DNA from: Mycolicibacter sinensis
GTDB lineage: Bacteria > Actinomycetota > Actinomycetes > Mycobacteriales > Mycobacteriaceae
Direction: 5' to 3'
Assembly (NCBI RefSeq): GCF_001667375.1
Contig: NZ_LZIN01000071.1
Span: 44,305 to 108,304, forward strand
Length of the DNA stretch: 64,000 nucleotides
A model generated the notes under the pieces. It ran no database searches. It had not been told where the DNA came from and saw only the letters and a list, made by a program, of their open reading frames with translations. Below, in pieces: positions 24,882-32,562 of the stretch. The position numbers and the translations under genes were made by a program. Each line of letters begins with the position of its first letter. Positions within the stretch are counted from its first letter, which is position 1.

Positions 24882-25792
24882 GCCACCGGGACCGGCTCGG
24901 GCTCCTTCTGGGCGGCCTCCTTGGAACCGCTGCGCAGCGAGGCGACCACGGTGACCACCAGCACGCTGACGATCACCAGCAGCGACGGCCCGGTACCGAT
25001 CTCGATGACGCCGATGCCGTCTTCGTGCAGCGCGTGCAGGATCAGCTTCACCCCGATGAACCCCAGGATCGCCGACAGTCCATAGGACAGGTACACCAGC
25101 CGGTCGAGCAGGCCATCGATCAGGAAGTAGAGCTGCCGCAAGCCCAGCAGGGAGAACGCCGTCGCGGTGAACACGATGTAGGTGTTCTGGGTGAGGCCGA
25201 AGATCGCCGGGATCGAGTCGAGGGCGAAGACCACATCGGTGCCGGCGATGGCGGTCAGCACCAGCAGCATCGGGTTCTTGACAACCCTTTTCGCCAGCCG
25301 GATGACGCCTTCGGGGGCTCGGTGGGACTGTTCACCGCCGCTAGATTTGAACATGTTGTGCGCCGCCAGCAGCAGGAGCAGCCCGAAGAAGTAGAAGACC
25401 CAGGCGAAGGAGTTGATCAGGGCGGCACCGGCGAAGATGAAGCCGGTCCGGGCGGCCAGGGCAAGGGTGATCCCGAACAGCAGCACCTTCTGCTGGTGCT
25501 CGCGAGGCACCTGGAAGCTCGCCATGATGATCAGGAACACGAACAGGTTGTCCACCGACAGCGCCTTCTCGGTGACGTAGCCGGCGAAGTATTCCGAACC
25601 GGCATCGGCCCCGCCGAAGGCGAACATGCCGAGCCCGAACAGCACCGCGATCCCGACGTAGCCGCTGGACCAGATCGCGGCTTCCTTCAGCGTCGGCAGG
25701 TGCGGGCGGCGGGCGTGAAAGACGTAGTCGACAACGACCAGTCCGACCAGGCCGACGACTGTCAGCCCCCATACCCAACCGGTAATGTCCAT
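24878..25792 (-). CDS. TerC/Alx family membrane protein
   Basis: 304 residues with about eight to nine transmembrane helices. The TerC signature is clear: EKALSVDNLFVFLIIMASF and GTDVVFALDSIPAIFGLTQN, in which the paired acidic residues within helices are thought to bind metal. Family members export manganese or protect against metal/tellurite stress and secretion-linked mis-metallation. No yybP-ykoY-type leader RNA fits in the 56-nt gap to the next gene. Confidence 0.9.
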   Translation of the reverse strand: MDITGWVWGLTVVGLVGLVVVDYVFHARRPHLPTLKEAAIWSSGYVGIAVLFGLGMFAFGGADAGSEYFAGYVTEKALSVDNLFVFLIIMASFQVPREHQQKVLLFGITLALAARTGFIFAGAALINSFAWVFYFFGLLLLLAAHNMFKSSGGEQSHRAPEGVIRLAKRVVKNPMLLVLTAIAGTDVVFALDSIPAIFGLTQNTYIVFTATAFSLLGLRQLYFLIDGLLDRLVYLSYGLSAILGFIGVKLILHALHEDGIGVIEIGTGPSLLVIVSVLVVTVVASLRSGSKEAAQKEPEPVPVA

Positions 25793-25848
25793 GTGTCACC
25801 CACCGTAGGTGGTCTGGGCGAAGCCGGACTGACGCGCAGGTAGCGAGG

Positions 25849-26424
25849 TTATGACCGCCCGGTGAATGCGATCAACCGCTGCAGGGCCGGAGCAGTGCCG
25901 GAGACGTCGACGGGCTCGTCGAAACCCGCCCTGACCCGGCCCTCCGGCGTGATGATGGCCTGCGCCAGGCCCAACACGTACTCGGCCAGCGACTCGGCCA
26001 CCTCCACCGTGCGGCCGGTCGCCGTCGCGTAGTCCCAGGCGTGCACCAGGAATTCGACCGCCAGAATGCCCGCCACCATCGCCGCCGGAAGCTCGTTGGG
26101 GCCGATCGTGACGGTGCCGTCCAGGCCGCGGCCGTGCCAGGCGTCCAGGGCGGGCCGGGCCGCGGCGATGACCTGCCGTTCCGGCGACTCCGTGGCGTCG
26201 CGGTCCGGGAACTGGGCGCCCGCGGCGCCCCCGAGCATTGTGATGGAGCCCAGCAGGTGCTCGGTCAGCTGCGCGACGTCGAATTCCGAGCACGGCGTCT
26301 GGTTGGACAATTCGTCGCTGCTGATGTGGTGCAGCACCTGCGCCAGCACCGCAAGGGCAGCCTCGGCGCCGGCCAGCTCATCGGTGGGGGGCGCGTCGGG
26401 ACCGGGTCGCAGATCGGAAGGCAT
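25849..26424 (-). CDS. TIGR03086-family metal-binding protein (DinB-like)
   Basis: 191 residues. The start SNQTPCSEFDVAQLTEHLLG and LAVEFLVHAWDYA carry the histidines of the DinB/MDMPI fold (mycothiol-dependent maleylpyruvate isomerase-like). Many such proteins are mycothiol S-transferases. It corresponds to Rv3773c by position. A minus-strand TAACCT -10 box at 26431-26436 followed by 6 nt indicates a leaderless mRNA, with the -10 overlapping that of the divergent echA21. Confidence 0.85.
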   Translation of the reverse strand: MPSDLRPGPDAPPTDELAGAEAALAVLAQVLHHISSDELSNQTPCSEFDVAQLTEHLLGSITMLGGAAGAQFPDRDATESPERQVIAAARPALDAWHGRGLDGTVTIGPNELPAAMVAGILAVEFLVHAWDYATATGRTVEVAESLAEYVLGLAQAIITPEGRVRAGFDEPVDVSGTAPALQRLIAFTGRS

Positions 26425-26430
26425 GCGCCC

Positions 26431-26440
26431 AGGTTACGGT
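26431..26440. promoter_or_regulatory. Overlapping divergent -10 boxes
   Basis: AGGTTACGGT contains TAACCT on the minus strand (26431-26436) and TACGGT on the plus strand (26435-26440). Each is 6 nt from its ATG (26424 and 26447), so both transcripts are probably leaderless and compete for polymerase. Confidence 0.5.
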
Positions 26441-26446
26441 CTGGGT

Positions 26447-27271
26447 ATGACCGAGTCGTATGAAGCCGTCACCGTCGAGATCAAAGACCACGTCGCCCAG
26501 GTGACGCTGATCGGGCCGGGCAAGGGCAACGCGATGGGCCCGGCATTCTGGTCGGAGCTGCCGGAGGTGTTCGCCACGCTGGACGAGGACCGCGACGTGC
26601 GGGCGATCGTGCTGACCGGATCCGGCAAGAACTTCAGCTACGGGCTGGATCTGGCCGCGATGGGCGGGACGCTGACGCCGATGCTGGCCGAGGGGGCGCT
26701 GGCCCGGCCGCGGGCGGACTTCCACCGCGAACTGCAACGCATGCAGGGCGCGATCACCGCGGTCGCCGACTGCCGCACACCGACGATCGCGGCGATCCAG
26801 GGCTGGTGCATCGGCGGTGGGGTGGACCTGATCTCGGCGGTCGACATCCGCTACGCCGCCGCCGACGCCAAGTTCAGCGTGCGCGAGGTGAAGCTGGCCA
26901 TCGTCGCCGACGTCGGCAGCCTGGCCCGGCTGCCGCTGATCCTGTCCGACGGGCACCTGCGCGAGCTGGCGCTGACCGGTAAAGACATCGACGCCGCCCG
27001 GGCGGAGAAGATCGGCCTGGTCAACGACGTCTATGCCGACGCCGAGGCCTGCCTGGCCGCCGCGCACGCCACCGCAGCCGAGATCGCCGCCAACCCGCCG
27101 CTGACCGTGGCCGGCGTCAAGGACGTGCTCGACGAGCAGCGCACCGACCGGGTGGCGGCCAGCCTGCGCTACGTCGCCGCCTGGAACTCGGCGTTTCTGG
27201 CGTCCAAGGACCTCATGGAGGGCATCGGCGCCATCATGGGCAAGCGCAAGCCCGAGTTCACCGGAGAATGA
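26447..27271 (+). CDS. echA21: Enoyl-CoA hydratase/isomerase EchA21
   Basis: 274 residues of the crotonase fold. The oxyanion-hole segments are KNFSYGLDLAAMG and AIQGWCIGGGVDLISAVDIRYA; the second catalytic position falls in KLAIVADVG. It acts in fatty acid or sterol side-chain beta-oxidation; exact substrate unknown. Matches Rv3774, next to lipE as in M. tuberculosis. Overlaps the next gene by ATGA. Starts leaderless from 26447. Confidence 0.9.
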   Translation: MTESYEAVTVEIKDHVAQVTLIGPGKGNAMGPAFWSELPEVFATLDEDRDVRAIVLTGSGKNFSYGLDLAAMGGTLTPMLAEGALARPRADFHRELQRMQGAITAVADCRTPTIAAIQGWCIGGGVDLISAVDIRYAAADAKFSVREVKLAIVADVGSLARLPLILSDGHLRELALTGKDIDAARAEKIGLVNDVYADAEACLAAAHATAAEIAANPPLTVAGVKDVLDEQRTDRVAASLRYVAAWNSAFLASKDLMEGIGAIMGKRKPEFTGE

Positions 27272-27594
27272 CGGCCTGGCTACTGCTGTTCGGGGCGATC
27301 GGGTTCGAGGTCGCCGGGACACTGTCATTGCGGGCCTCCGACGGCTTGAGCCGGTGGCCGTGGGCGATTCCGGTGGGGATCGGCTATCTGGTGTCGTTCG
27401 TGTTGCTGGCGCTGGTGTTGAAGCGGGGTATGCCGGTGGGCGTGGCCTACGGGGTCTGGGCGGGGGTCGGGGTGGCGCTGACCGCGGCGCTGGCCCGGTT
27501 GCTGTTCGCCGACCCGTTCACCCCGGCGATGGCCGGCGGCGTGGTGCTGATCGGGGCCGGGGTGTATTTACTGGAGCAGGGGGCGCACGCGTGA
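27268..27594 (+). CDS. SMR family transporter
   Basis: 108 residues and four transmembrane helices, the length of EmrE-type small multidrug resistance proteins. The essential membrane glutamate is in AIGFEVAGTLSLRASDG. It should work as a dimer exchanging protons for cationic or guanidinium-like compounds. It overlaps echA21 at its 5' end and the thioesterase at its 3' end, so the four genes are tightly coupled. Confidence 0.88.
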   Translation: MTAWLLLFGAIGFEVAGTLSLRASDGLSRWPWAIPVGIGYLVSFVLLALVLKRGMPVGVAYGVWAGVGVALTAALARLLFADPFTPAMAGGVVLIGAGVYLLEQGAHA

Positions 27595-28463
27595 CGTCGC
27601 ACCGGCAACCGGCCCTGGCCGACATCGTCGCCACCCTGGATGTCGACCGGGTCGGCGACGAGCACTTTGTGGCCACCCAGCTCGACAACGCGGCGCACCA
27701 CATCGTCGGCGGCCACATCGCCGGGCAGGCGCTGATGGCGGCCAGCCGCACCGCCCCCGGCCGGGTGCCGCACAGCCTGCACGTCTACTACGTGCGCGCC
27801 GGCGACGCCCGCCGCCCGGTCGATCTGCAGGTGGACGTGGCCCGCGACGGCGGCACGTTGTCGACGCGGCAGGTCACCGCCCGTCAGGACGGCGAGATCC
27901 TGCTGGAGGTGTTGTCGTCGTTCAGTGCGCCCGTCGCCGCGCCCGAATATCAGCAGCCGATACCCGATGTGCCCGAACCGGATTCGCTGGCGCCGGTGCA
28001 GCAGCAGTTGGCCGACTACGCCGACGAGCTGGGCGGCTACTGGGTGCAGCCACATCCGTTCGACCAGCGCTACATCGACCCGCATCCGCGTCTGGCTGTT
28101 GACCGCGGCGAGCCGTCGCCGCGACTGCGGTTGTGGTGGAAGCCTGCCGGGGAGGTGCCGGCGGATCCCGCGATGCACAGCGCCCTGTTGACCTACCTGT
28201 CCGGCACCAAGATGGTCGAGGCAGCGGTGGGCATGCGCCGGGCCACCCAGGCCAGCGTGTTCAATGCGCTGATCGACCATGCGCTGTGGTTCCAGCGGCC
28301 CGTCGACCTCTCGGATTGGGTGCTGTCGGACCAGTTCTCGCCCAGCGGCATCGCCGGGCGCGGCCTGACCACCTCGACGATGTACAACCGGGCCGGACAG
28401 CTGGTCTGTGTGGCGACCCAGGAACTGTACTTCGGCCGCGGCGAGGGCAGGGAGCGACGGTGA
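27591..28463 (+). CDS. tesB: Acyl-CoA thioesterase II (TesB)
   Basis: 290 residues from GTG 27591. It has the double hot-dog layout of TesB: HIVGGHIAGQALMAASRT and HSLHVYYVRAGD in the first half, and DHALWFQRP and GLTTSTMYNRAG in the second. It hydrolyses acyl-CoA to free acid. Sits between the SMR gene and lipE with 4-nt overlaps on both sides. Confidence 0.9.
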   Translation: MTSHRQPALADIVATLDVDRVGDEHFVATQLDNAAHHIVGGHIAGQALMAASRTAPGRVPHSLHVYYVRAGDARRPVDLQVDVARDGGTLSTRQVTARQDGEILLEVLSSFSAPVAAPEYQQPIPDVPEPDSLAPVQQQLADYADELGGYWVQPHPFDQRYIDPHPRLAVDRGEPSPRLRLWWKPAGEVPADPAMHSALLTYLSGTKMVEAAVGMRRATQASVFNALIDHALWFQRPVDLSDWVLSDQFSPSGIAGRGLTTSTMYNRAGQLVCVATQELYFGRGEGRERR

Positions 28464-29713
28464 AGATACCCGAAATCTTGACACCCGACGGGCGGATCCG
28501 GCTTCCCGCCGATCTGGATGCGGTGACCGCGGTCGGCGAGGAAGACGCTGGGTCTCTGGATCCTGCTGCGGTGGAGAGGATCTGGCAGGCGGCGCGGCAC
28601 TGGTATGCGGCCGGCATGCACCCGGCGATCCAGCTGTGCCTGCGTCACAACGGCCGCGTCGTGCTCAACCGGGCGATCGGGCACGGGTGGGGTAACGCGC
28701 CCTCGGATCCCGCCGACGCCGAGAAGGTGGCCGTGACCACCGATACCCCGTTCTGCGCGTACTCGTCGGCCAAGGCGATCACCTCCACCGTGGTGCACAT
28801 GCTCGTCGAGCGCGGCTGCTTCTCGCTCGACGACCGGGTGGCCGACTACCTGCCCGGCTACGGCCGGCACGGCAAGGGCCGCACCACGATCCGGCAGGTG
28901 CTCACGCACAGCGCCGGCGTGCCGTTCGCCACCGGACCGCGGCCGGATGTGACGCGGGTCGACGACAGCGACTACACCCGGGCGCAGCTGGCGAATCTGC
29001 GCGCAATCTACCCGCCGGGGTGGGCGCACATGTACCACGCGCTGACCTGGGGCCCGCTGGTGCGGGAGATCGTCTCGGCGGCCACCGGGCGGCAGATCCG
29101 GGAGATTTTGGCGTCGGAGATTCTCGACCCGCTGGGTTTCCGGTGGACGAATTTCGGTGTGGCCCAAGACGATGTCTCTTTAGTGGCGCCCAGCCACGCG
29201 ACCGGCCAGCCGCTTCCCGGGCCGGTGGCGGCGGTGTTTCGCCGGGCGATCGGCGGCACCATGCACGAGATCATCCCGTTCACCAACACCCCGCTGTATC
29301 TGACCAGCGTCATCCCGTCGTCGAACACCGTCTCGACGGCGTTCGAGCTGTCGCGTTTCGCCGAGATCTGGCGCCGCGGCGGCGAACTCGACGGCGTGCG
29401 GGTGGTCTCGCCGGAGACGATGGCCGCGGCGACGGCGCAGTGCCGGCGGCTGCGCCCGGATGTGGCGACCGGGTTGGTGCCGCTGCGCTGGGGTACCGGC
29501 TACATGCTGGGCTCGGAGCGGTTCGGCCCGTTCGGGCGCGGTGCGCCGTCGGCGTTCGGGCACCTGGGCCTGGTCAACGTCGCGATCTGGGCCGACCCGG
29601 CGCGCGGGCTGGCCGCCGGGCTGATCTCCAGCGGCAAGCCCGGGCGTGATCCGGAGGCCAAGCGCTACACCGCGCTGATGGACACGATCGCCGCTGAGAT
29701 CCCGCGGTCGTAA
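28460..29713 (+). CDS. lipE: Esterase/beta-lactamase-like serine hydrolase LipE
   Basis: 417 residues. The class C beta-lactamase fold has its SxxK nucleophile in CAYSSAKAIT (S102, K105), and the later HLG triad element is in FGHLGLVNVAIW. Family VIII esterases of this kind cleave short acyl esters. Matches Rv3775. It ends the echA21-SMR-tesB-lipE operon and is followed by a strong inverted repeat. Confidence 0.88.
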   Translation: MKIPEILTPDGRIRLPADLDAVTAVGEEDAGSLDPAAVERIWQAARHWYAAGMHPAIQLCLRHNGRVVLNRAIGHGWGNAPSDPADAEKVAVTTDTPFCAYSSAKAITSTVVHMLVERGCFSLDDRVADYLPGYGRHGKGRTTIRQVLTHSAGVPFATGPRPDVTRVDDSDYTRAQLANLRAIYPPGWAHMYHALTWGPLVREIVSAATGRQIREILASEILDPLGFRWTNFGVAQDDVSLVAPSHATGQPLPGPVAAVFRRAIGGTMHEIIPFTNTPLYLTSVIPSSNTVSTAFELSRFAEIWRRGGELDGVRVVSPETMAAATAQCRRLRPDVATGLVPLRWGTGYMLGSERFGPFGRGAPSAFGHLGLVNVAIWADPARGLAAGLISSGKPGRDPEAKRYTALMDTIAAEIPRS

Positions 29714-29723
29714 CGACCCCAGT

Positions 29724-29786
29724 GTTGACTCTGCGCCCACCAGACAAAAGTGCGAGTGAGGAGCCTGGTGGGCGCAGAGTCAAAAC
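29724..29786. repeat. Intergenic inverted repeat, probable bidirectional terminator
   Basis: Arms 29724-29743 (GTTGACTCTGCGCCCACCAG) and 29765-29786 pair almost perfectly around a 21-nt loop. It lies between the convergent lipE and hydrolase genes. Close relative of the repeat at 22247. Confidence 0.65.
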
Positions 29787-29809
29787 GTCGGCGAAGAGGG
29801 TGCCGGGCA

Positions 29810-30661
29810 TCACGCGTCGGTTGGGTGCATTCTGAAGTGTTCTATCAGCAGGTCCGTCAGGCCTTCCGGCGCCTCGTCGGGGATCCAGTGGCTGACCCCT
29901 TCGAGGGTACGCAATTCCCAAGGGCCGCTGACGAATCGTCGCGACAATTCATGGCCCTTGCGGCCGACGGCGGTATCGCCGTCACTCCACACCTGCAGGG
30001 TCGGCACGCTGACCTTGCGCCGCAGGACAGACGGCTGGGTGAAGGGCATCGCCCGGTACCAGTTCACCGCCGTTCTGGCACTGCCGAGCCGATGGAGGCC
30101 GGCCATATCCCTGGCGGCGTTCGCCGGTGTCTGTCCCGTGCTGCGGAGACTGCGCTGGAAGAAGCCGGACTGGTTGCGCATCAACAGTTCCGGAAGCCAG
30201 GGCAGCTGGAAGAAGAGCATGTACCAGGATTTGAGGGCCTGGGCACTGCTGAACATCGAGTAGATGAAGGCCAGCGGATGCGGAACCGACACCGCGGTCA
30301 GGGTCCTGACCAGGTCGGGGCGTTCACCCGCCAGCCCCCAGGCAACTGCGGCTCCCCAGTCGTGGCCGACGAGGTGCACCGGACCGGCGCCGGCGGTTTC
30401 GATCAGGGCGGCGGCATCGTCGACCAATTCGGACAGCCGGTAGTCGCGGCGCCGTGACGGCGCGGCTCCGGGCGTATAACCGCGTTGATCCGGTGCCAAG
30501 GTCCGGAACCCTTGACTGTTCAGCAATTCGGCCACCGATGCCCAGGAGGCTGAGGTCTGCGGGAAGCCGTGCAGCAACACGACCGGGGTCCCGTCCTGCG
30601 GCCCGGTATCCCTGACTTCGAAAGTCAGTCCTTGCCGTGCGAAGGTGCTCAGCCTGGGCAT
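29810..30661 (-). CDS. Alpha/beta hydrolase, epoxide hydrolase-like
   Basis: 283 residues. HGFPQTSASW gives the oxyanion region, the nucleophile elbow is VGHDWGAAVAW with Asp as nucleophile, and the final histidine is in EGVSHWIPDEAP. An Asp nucleophile next to Trp points to epoxide hydrolase or haloacid/haloalkane-type chemistry rather than esterase. It is divergent from a LysR regulator, which probably controls it. Confidence 0.85.
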   Translation of the reverse strand: MPRLSTFARQGLTFEVRDTGPQDGTPVVLLHGFPQTSASWASVAELLNSQGFRTLAPDQRGYTPGAAPSRRRDYRLSELVDDAAALIETAGAGPVHLVGHDWGAAVAWGLAGERPDLVRTLTAVSVPHPLAFIYSMFSSAQALKSWYMLFFQLPWLPELLMRNQSGFFQRSLRSTGQTPANAARDMAGLHRLGSARTAVNWYRAMPFTQPSVLRRKVSVPTLQVWSDGDTAVGRKGHELSRRFVSGPWELRTLEGVSHWIPDEAPEGLTDLLIEHFRMHPTDA

Positions 30662-30726
30662 GTCGTCATCCTAGCCACGGCACGCGACGCCGAACCGGAA
30701 CCGGCATGGCAGCACACCCACGCTGG

Positions 30727-30740
30727 ATAGTTTCTATAGT
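30727..30740. promoter_or_regulatory. LysR-type box and -10 of the LysR gene
   Basis: ATAG-TTT-CTAT (30727-30737) is a small palindrome overlapping TATAGT (30735-30740), the -10 of a leaderless start at ATG 30747 (6-nt gap). A LysR protein bound here could repress its own gene. Confidence 0.4.
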
Positions 30741-30746
30741 CGACCG

Positions 30747-31664
30747 ATGGAGCTGCGGCACATCAAGTACCTGCTGGCGGTCGCCGACCATCAGAATTTC
30801 ACCCGGGCCGCCGAAGCGCTGCACGTCTCCCAGCCGACGCTGTCCCAACAGATCAAGCAACTCGAGCACACCCTCGGGGTGGAACTGTTCGACCGGTCCG
30901 GCCGCACCGTCCGGCTCACCGACGCCGGTTCGGCCTACGTCCACCACGCCCGGCTGGCACTGCGGGACCTGGAGGCCGCCGAGCGAGCCGTCCACGATGT
31001 TCGTGACCTCTCACGCGGCCACCTACGCGTCGCGGTGACGCCCACCTTCACCGCGTACCTGATCGGTCCGCTGATACAGCAATTCCGGGCGACCTACCCA
31101 GGCATCAGGGTGACGGTGGTGGAGACCAACCAGGACCGGATCGAGGCCGACCTGCTGGCCGATCGGCTCGACCTCGGGATCGGCTTCGCGGGTCCGCATG
31201 CCGCCGGCATCGAGTTCCGGACACTGTTCACCGAAACGCTGAGCCTGGTGGTGGGCGCGGGTCATCCGCTCGGGACGGGCACTCACCGGGTGCCGGTATC
31301 TGAGCTGGCCGAGGAGCCGCTCGGTCTGCTCAGTTCGGACTTCGCCACCCGAGGGCACGTCGACTCCTACTTCACGAACTCCTCAGTGCCGCAGAACATT
31401 GCGATCGAGGCGAACTCGGTCAGCGCATTGCTGGAGCTGGTGAGCCGCGGCGTCGTTGCCACCGTGCTGCCGGATGCGACGACCAGTGAACGCCCCGACC
31501 TGCACCCGGTCCCCCTCGACCCGCCGCTGCCGACCCGCACCGCGCAACTGCTGCAGCGGGCCGGCGTTTACCACTCGGCGGCGGCGCGCGCATTCACCGC
31601 AACGCTCGACGCCGTCGTGGCCGAGCGGCGGGGCCCGTCGGGAAGGTATTCGTTTTACCAATAG
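30747..31664 (+). CDS. LysR family transcriptional regulator
   Basis: 305 residues. The N-terminal winged helix is canonical: MELRHIKYLLAVADHQNFTR then AAEALHVSQPTLSQQIKQLE. The effector-binding domain starts near residue 90 (LRVAVTPTFTAYLIGPLIQQ). CynR- or BenM-like subgroup by pattern; effector unknown. It is divergent from the alpha/beta hydrolase gene, its most likely target. CCAATA and TATTGG arms just after its stop (about 31658-31688) are noted but unexplained. Confidence 0.9.
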   Translation: MELRHIKYLLAVADHQNFTRAAEALHVSQPTLSQQIKQLEHTLGVELFDRSGRTVRLTDAGSAYVHHARLALRDLEAAERAVHDVRDLSRGHLRVAVTPTFTAYLIGPLIQQFRATYPGIRVTVVETNQDRIEADLLADRLDLGIGFAGPHAAGIEFRTLFTETLSLVVGAGHPLGTGTHRVPVSELAEEPLGLLSSDFATRGHVDSYFTNSSVPQNIAIEANSVSALLELVSRGVVATVLPDATTSERPDLHPVPLDPPLPTRTAQLLQRAGVYHSAAARAFTATLDAVVAERRGPSGRYSFYQ

Positions 31665-31770
31665 CTCCGCGTGGTTCTACGTATTGGACAGTGTGCGCGC
31701 CGCCTCCCATGCTGAATGTCGTCTGAGTGAACGCTTTTCAAACCAGGCGAGGAAGGCTGGGCGACCCACT

Positions 31771-32199
31771 ATGACGACTGCCCTCTATGACGACACCACC
31801 AGCGCGCCCGGGCTGGCGCAGCTGGAGCAGATGCTGCAGATCGACCGCGGCAGCAATGTGGCAGTGATCAACGCGCCGCCCGAATCGGGGCTGCGGCTGC
31901 TGGCGATCAGTCGCGCCAACCCGTACGACGTCGAGGTCGTCATCGCGTTCGTGACCCGCCGGGTGGACGTGGCCTGGATACGGGCGGCCTACAGCGCGGC
32001 CAACTCCGGCCGGACGGCCTGGGTCGTCTACCCCGAGCCGGGCCGGCCCGGGAGCGATCTGCGCTGGGAGTGGTTCCTGGCAGCGCTGCGCCAATACGGC
32101 GTTCAGGCGGTGCAGCAGGTTCCGATCGACGGATGTTGGTCGGCGGTGCTGTTGCAGCGCAAGCGCAACGGCGAACCGGAGCCGGGTCTGGTGGGCTGA
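31771..32199 (+). CDS. Conserved hypothetical protein, DUF3052-like
   Basis: 142 residues with a GAGGAAGG ribosome site 14 nt before the ATG. The pattern NVAVINAPPESGLRLLA...VAWIRAAYSAANSGRTAWVVYPEPGRPGSDL...QQVPIDGCWSAVLLQRK resembles DUF3052, a small alpha/beta domain of unknown function; the match is by impression only. It stands alone between the LysR gene and a gap of about 260 nt. Confidence 0.7.
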   Translation: MTTALYDDTTSAPGLAQLEQMLQIDRGSNVAVINAPPESGLRLLAISRANPYDVEVVIAFVTRRVDVAWIRAAYSAANSGRTAWVVYPEPGRPGSDLRWEWFLAALRQYGVQAVQQVPIDGCWSAVLLQRKRNGEPEPGLVG

Positions 32200-32217
32200 G
32201 CGGGCCCGTGTCGTCCT

Positions 32218-32436
32218 CTACTGTCTCAGCCGTTTGATGCGATCCCAGAGCACCGCTTTGGGGGTGGCGGACATCTGCAATTCGCGCATGCAGTCGTCGA
32301 GACGGTGCGGGTTGTCCCGTAGGTAGTCGCTGGCCCAGATTGCCGGCAGCCATGTGGCTATTCCCCCGCAACTCCTGAAGAGCAGGCCCCCAACAAACAG
32401 AAAAACCCCGGCAAAAGCCGGGGCGATCTGTCACCT
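32218..32436 (-). pseudogene. Unstarted open frame, possible gene remnant
   Basis: Minus-strand frame open from a TGA at about 32437 to TAG at 32218-32220. Its last part, LPAIWASDYLRDNPHRLDDC then MRELQMSATPKAVLWDRIKR, reads like real protein. There is no ATG, GTG or TTG near its 5' end, and that end runs through the terminator of tRNA-Ser(TGA). It may be the 3' remnant of a lost gene or a short peptide starting at an internal Met. No other gene is seen between 32200 and 32400. Confidence 0.25.
32401..32423 (-). terminator. Intrinsic terminator of tRNA-Ser(TGA)
   Basis: On the minus strand: CCCCGGC-TTTT-GCCGGGG-TTTTT, a 7-bp GC stem, 4-nt loop and U-tract. It lies 35 nt beyond the 3' end of the tRNA and would also end any read-through from the PGRS gene upstream. 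A classical rho-independent terminator is uncommon in this genome compared with U-less hairpins. Confidence 0.85.
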
Positions 32437-32457
32437 ATGACGCGACTCATCACACTG

Positions 32458-32544
32458 CGGTGGCGGAGGGATTTGAACCCCCGGACGGTTTTAGCCGTCT
32501 CTCGCTTTCAAGGCGAGTGCATTAGGCCGCTCTGCCACGCCACC
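32458..32544 (-). tRNA. tRNA-Ser (anticodon TGA)
   Basis: 87 nt. Acceptor GGTGGCG pairs with CGCCACC, discriminator G. Anticodon stem CTCGC/GCGAG encloses CTTGAAA, giving TGA. Class II variable arm and T-loop GGTTCAAATCC. Its 5' end is only 18 nt after the stop of the PGRS gene on the same strand. Confidence 0.95.
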
Positions 32545-32562
32545 GCGGGAAATCGTACCGGG

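Noticed and set aside
25793..25848. yybP-ykoY manganese riboswitch before the TerC gene
   Set aside because: Only 56 nt separate it from the upstream gene, and no conserved riboswitch sequence is visible.
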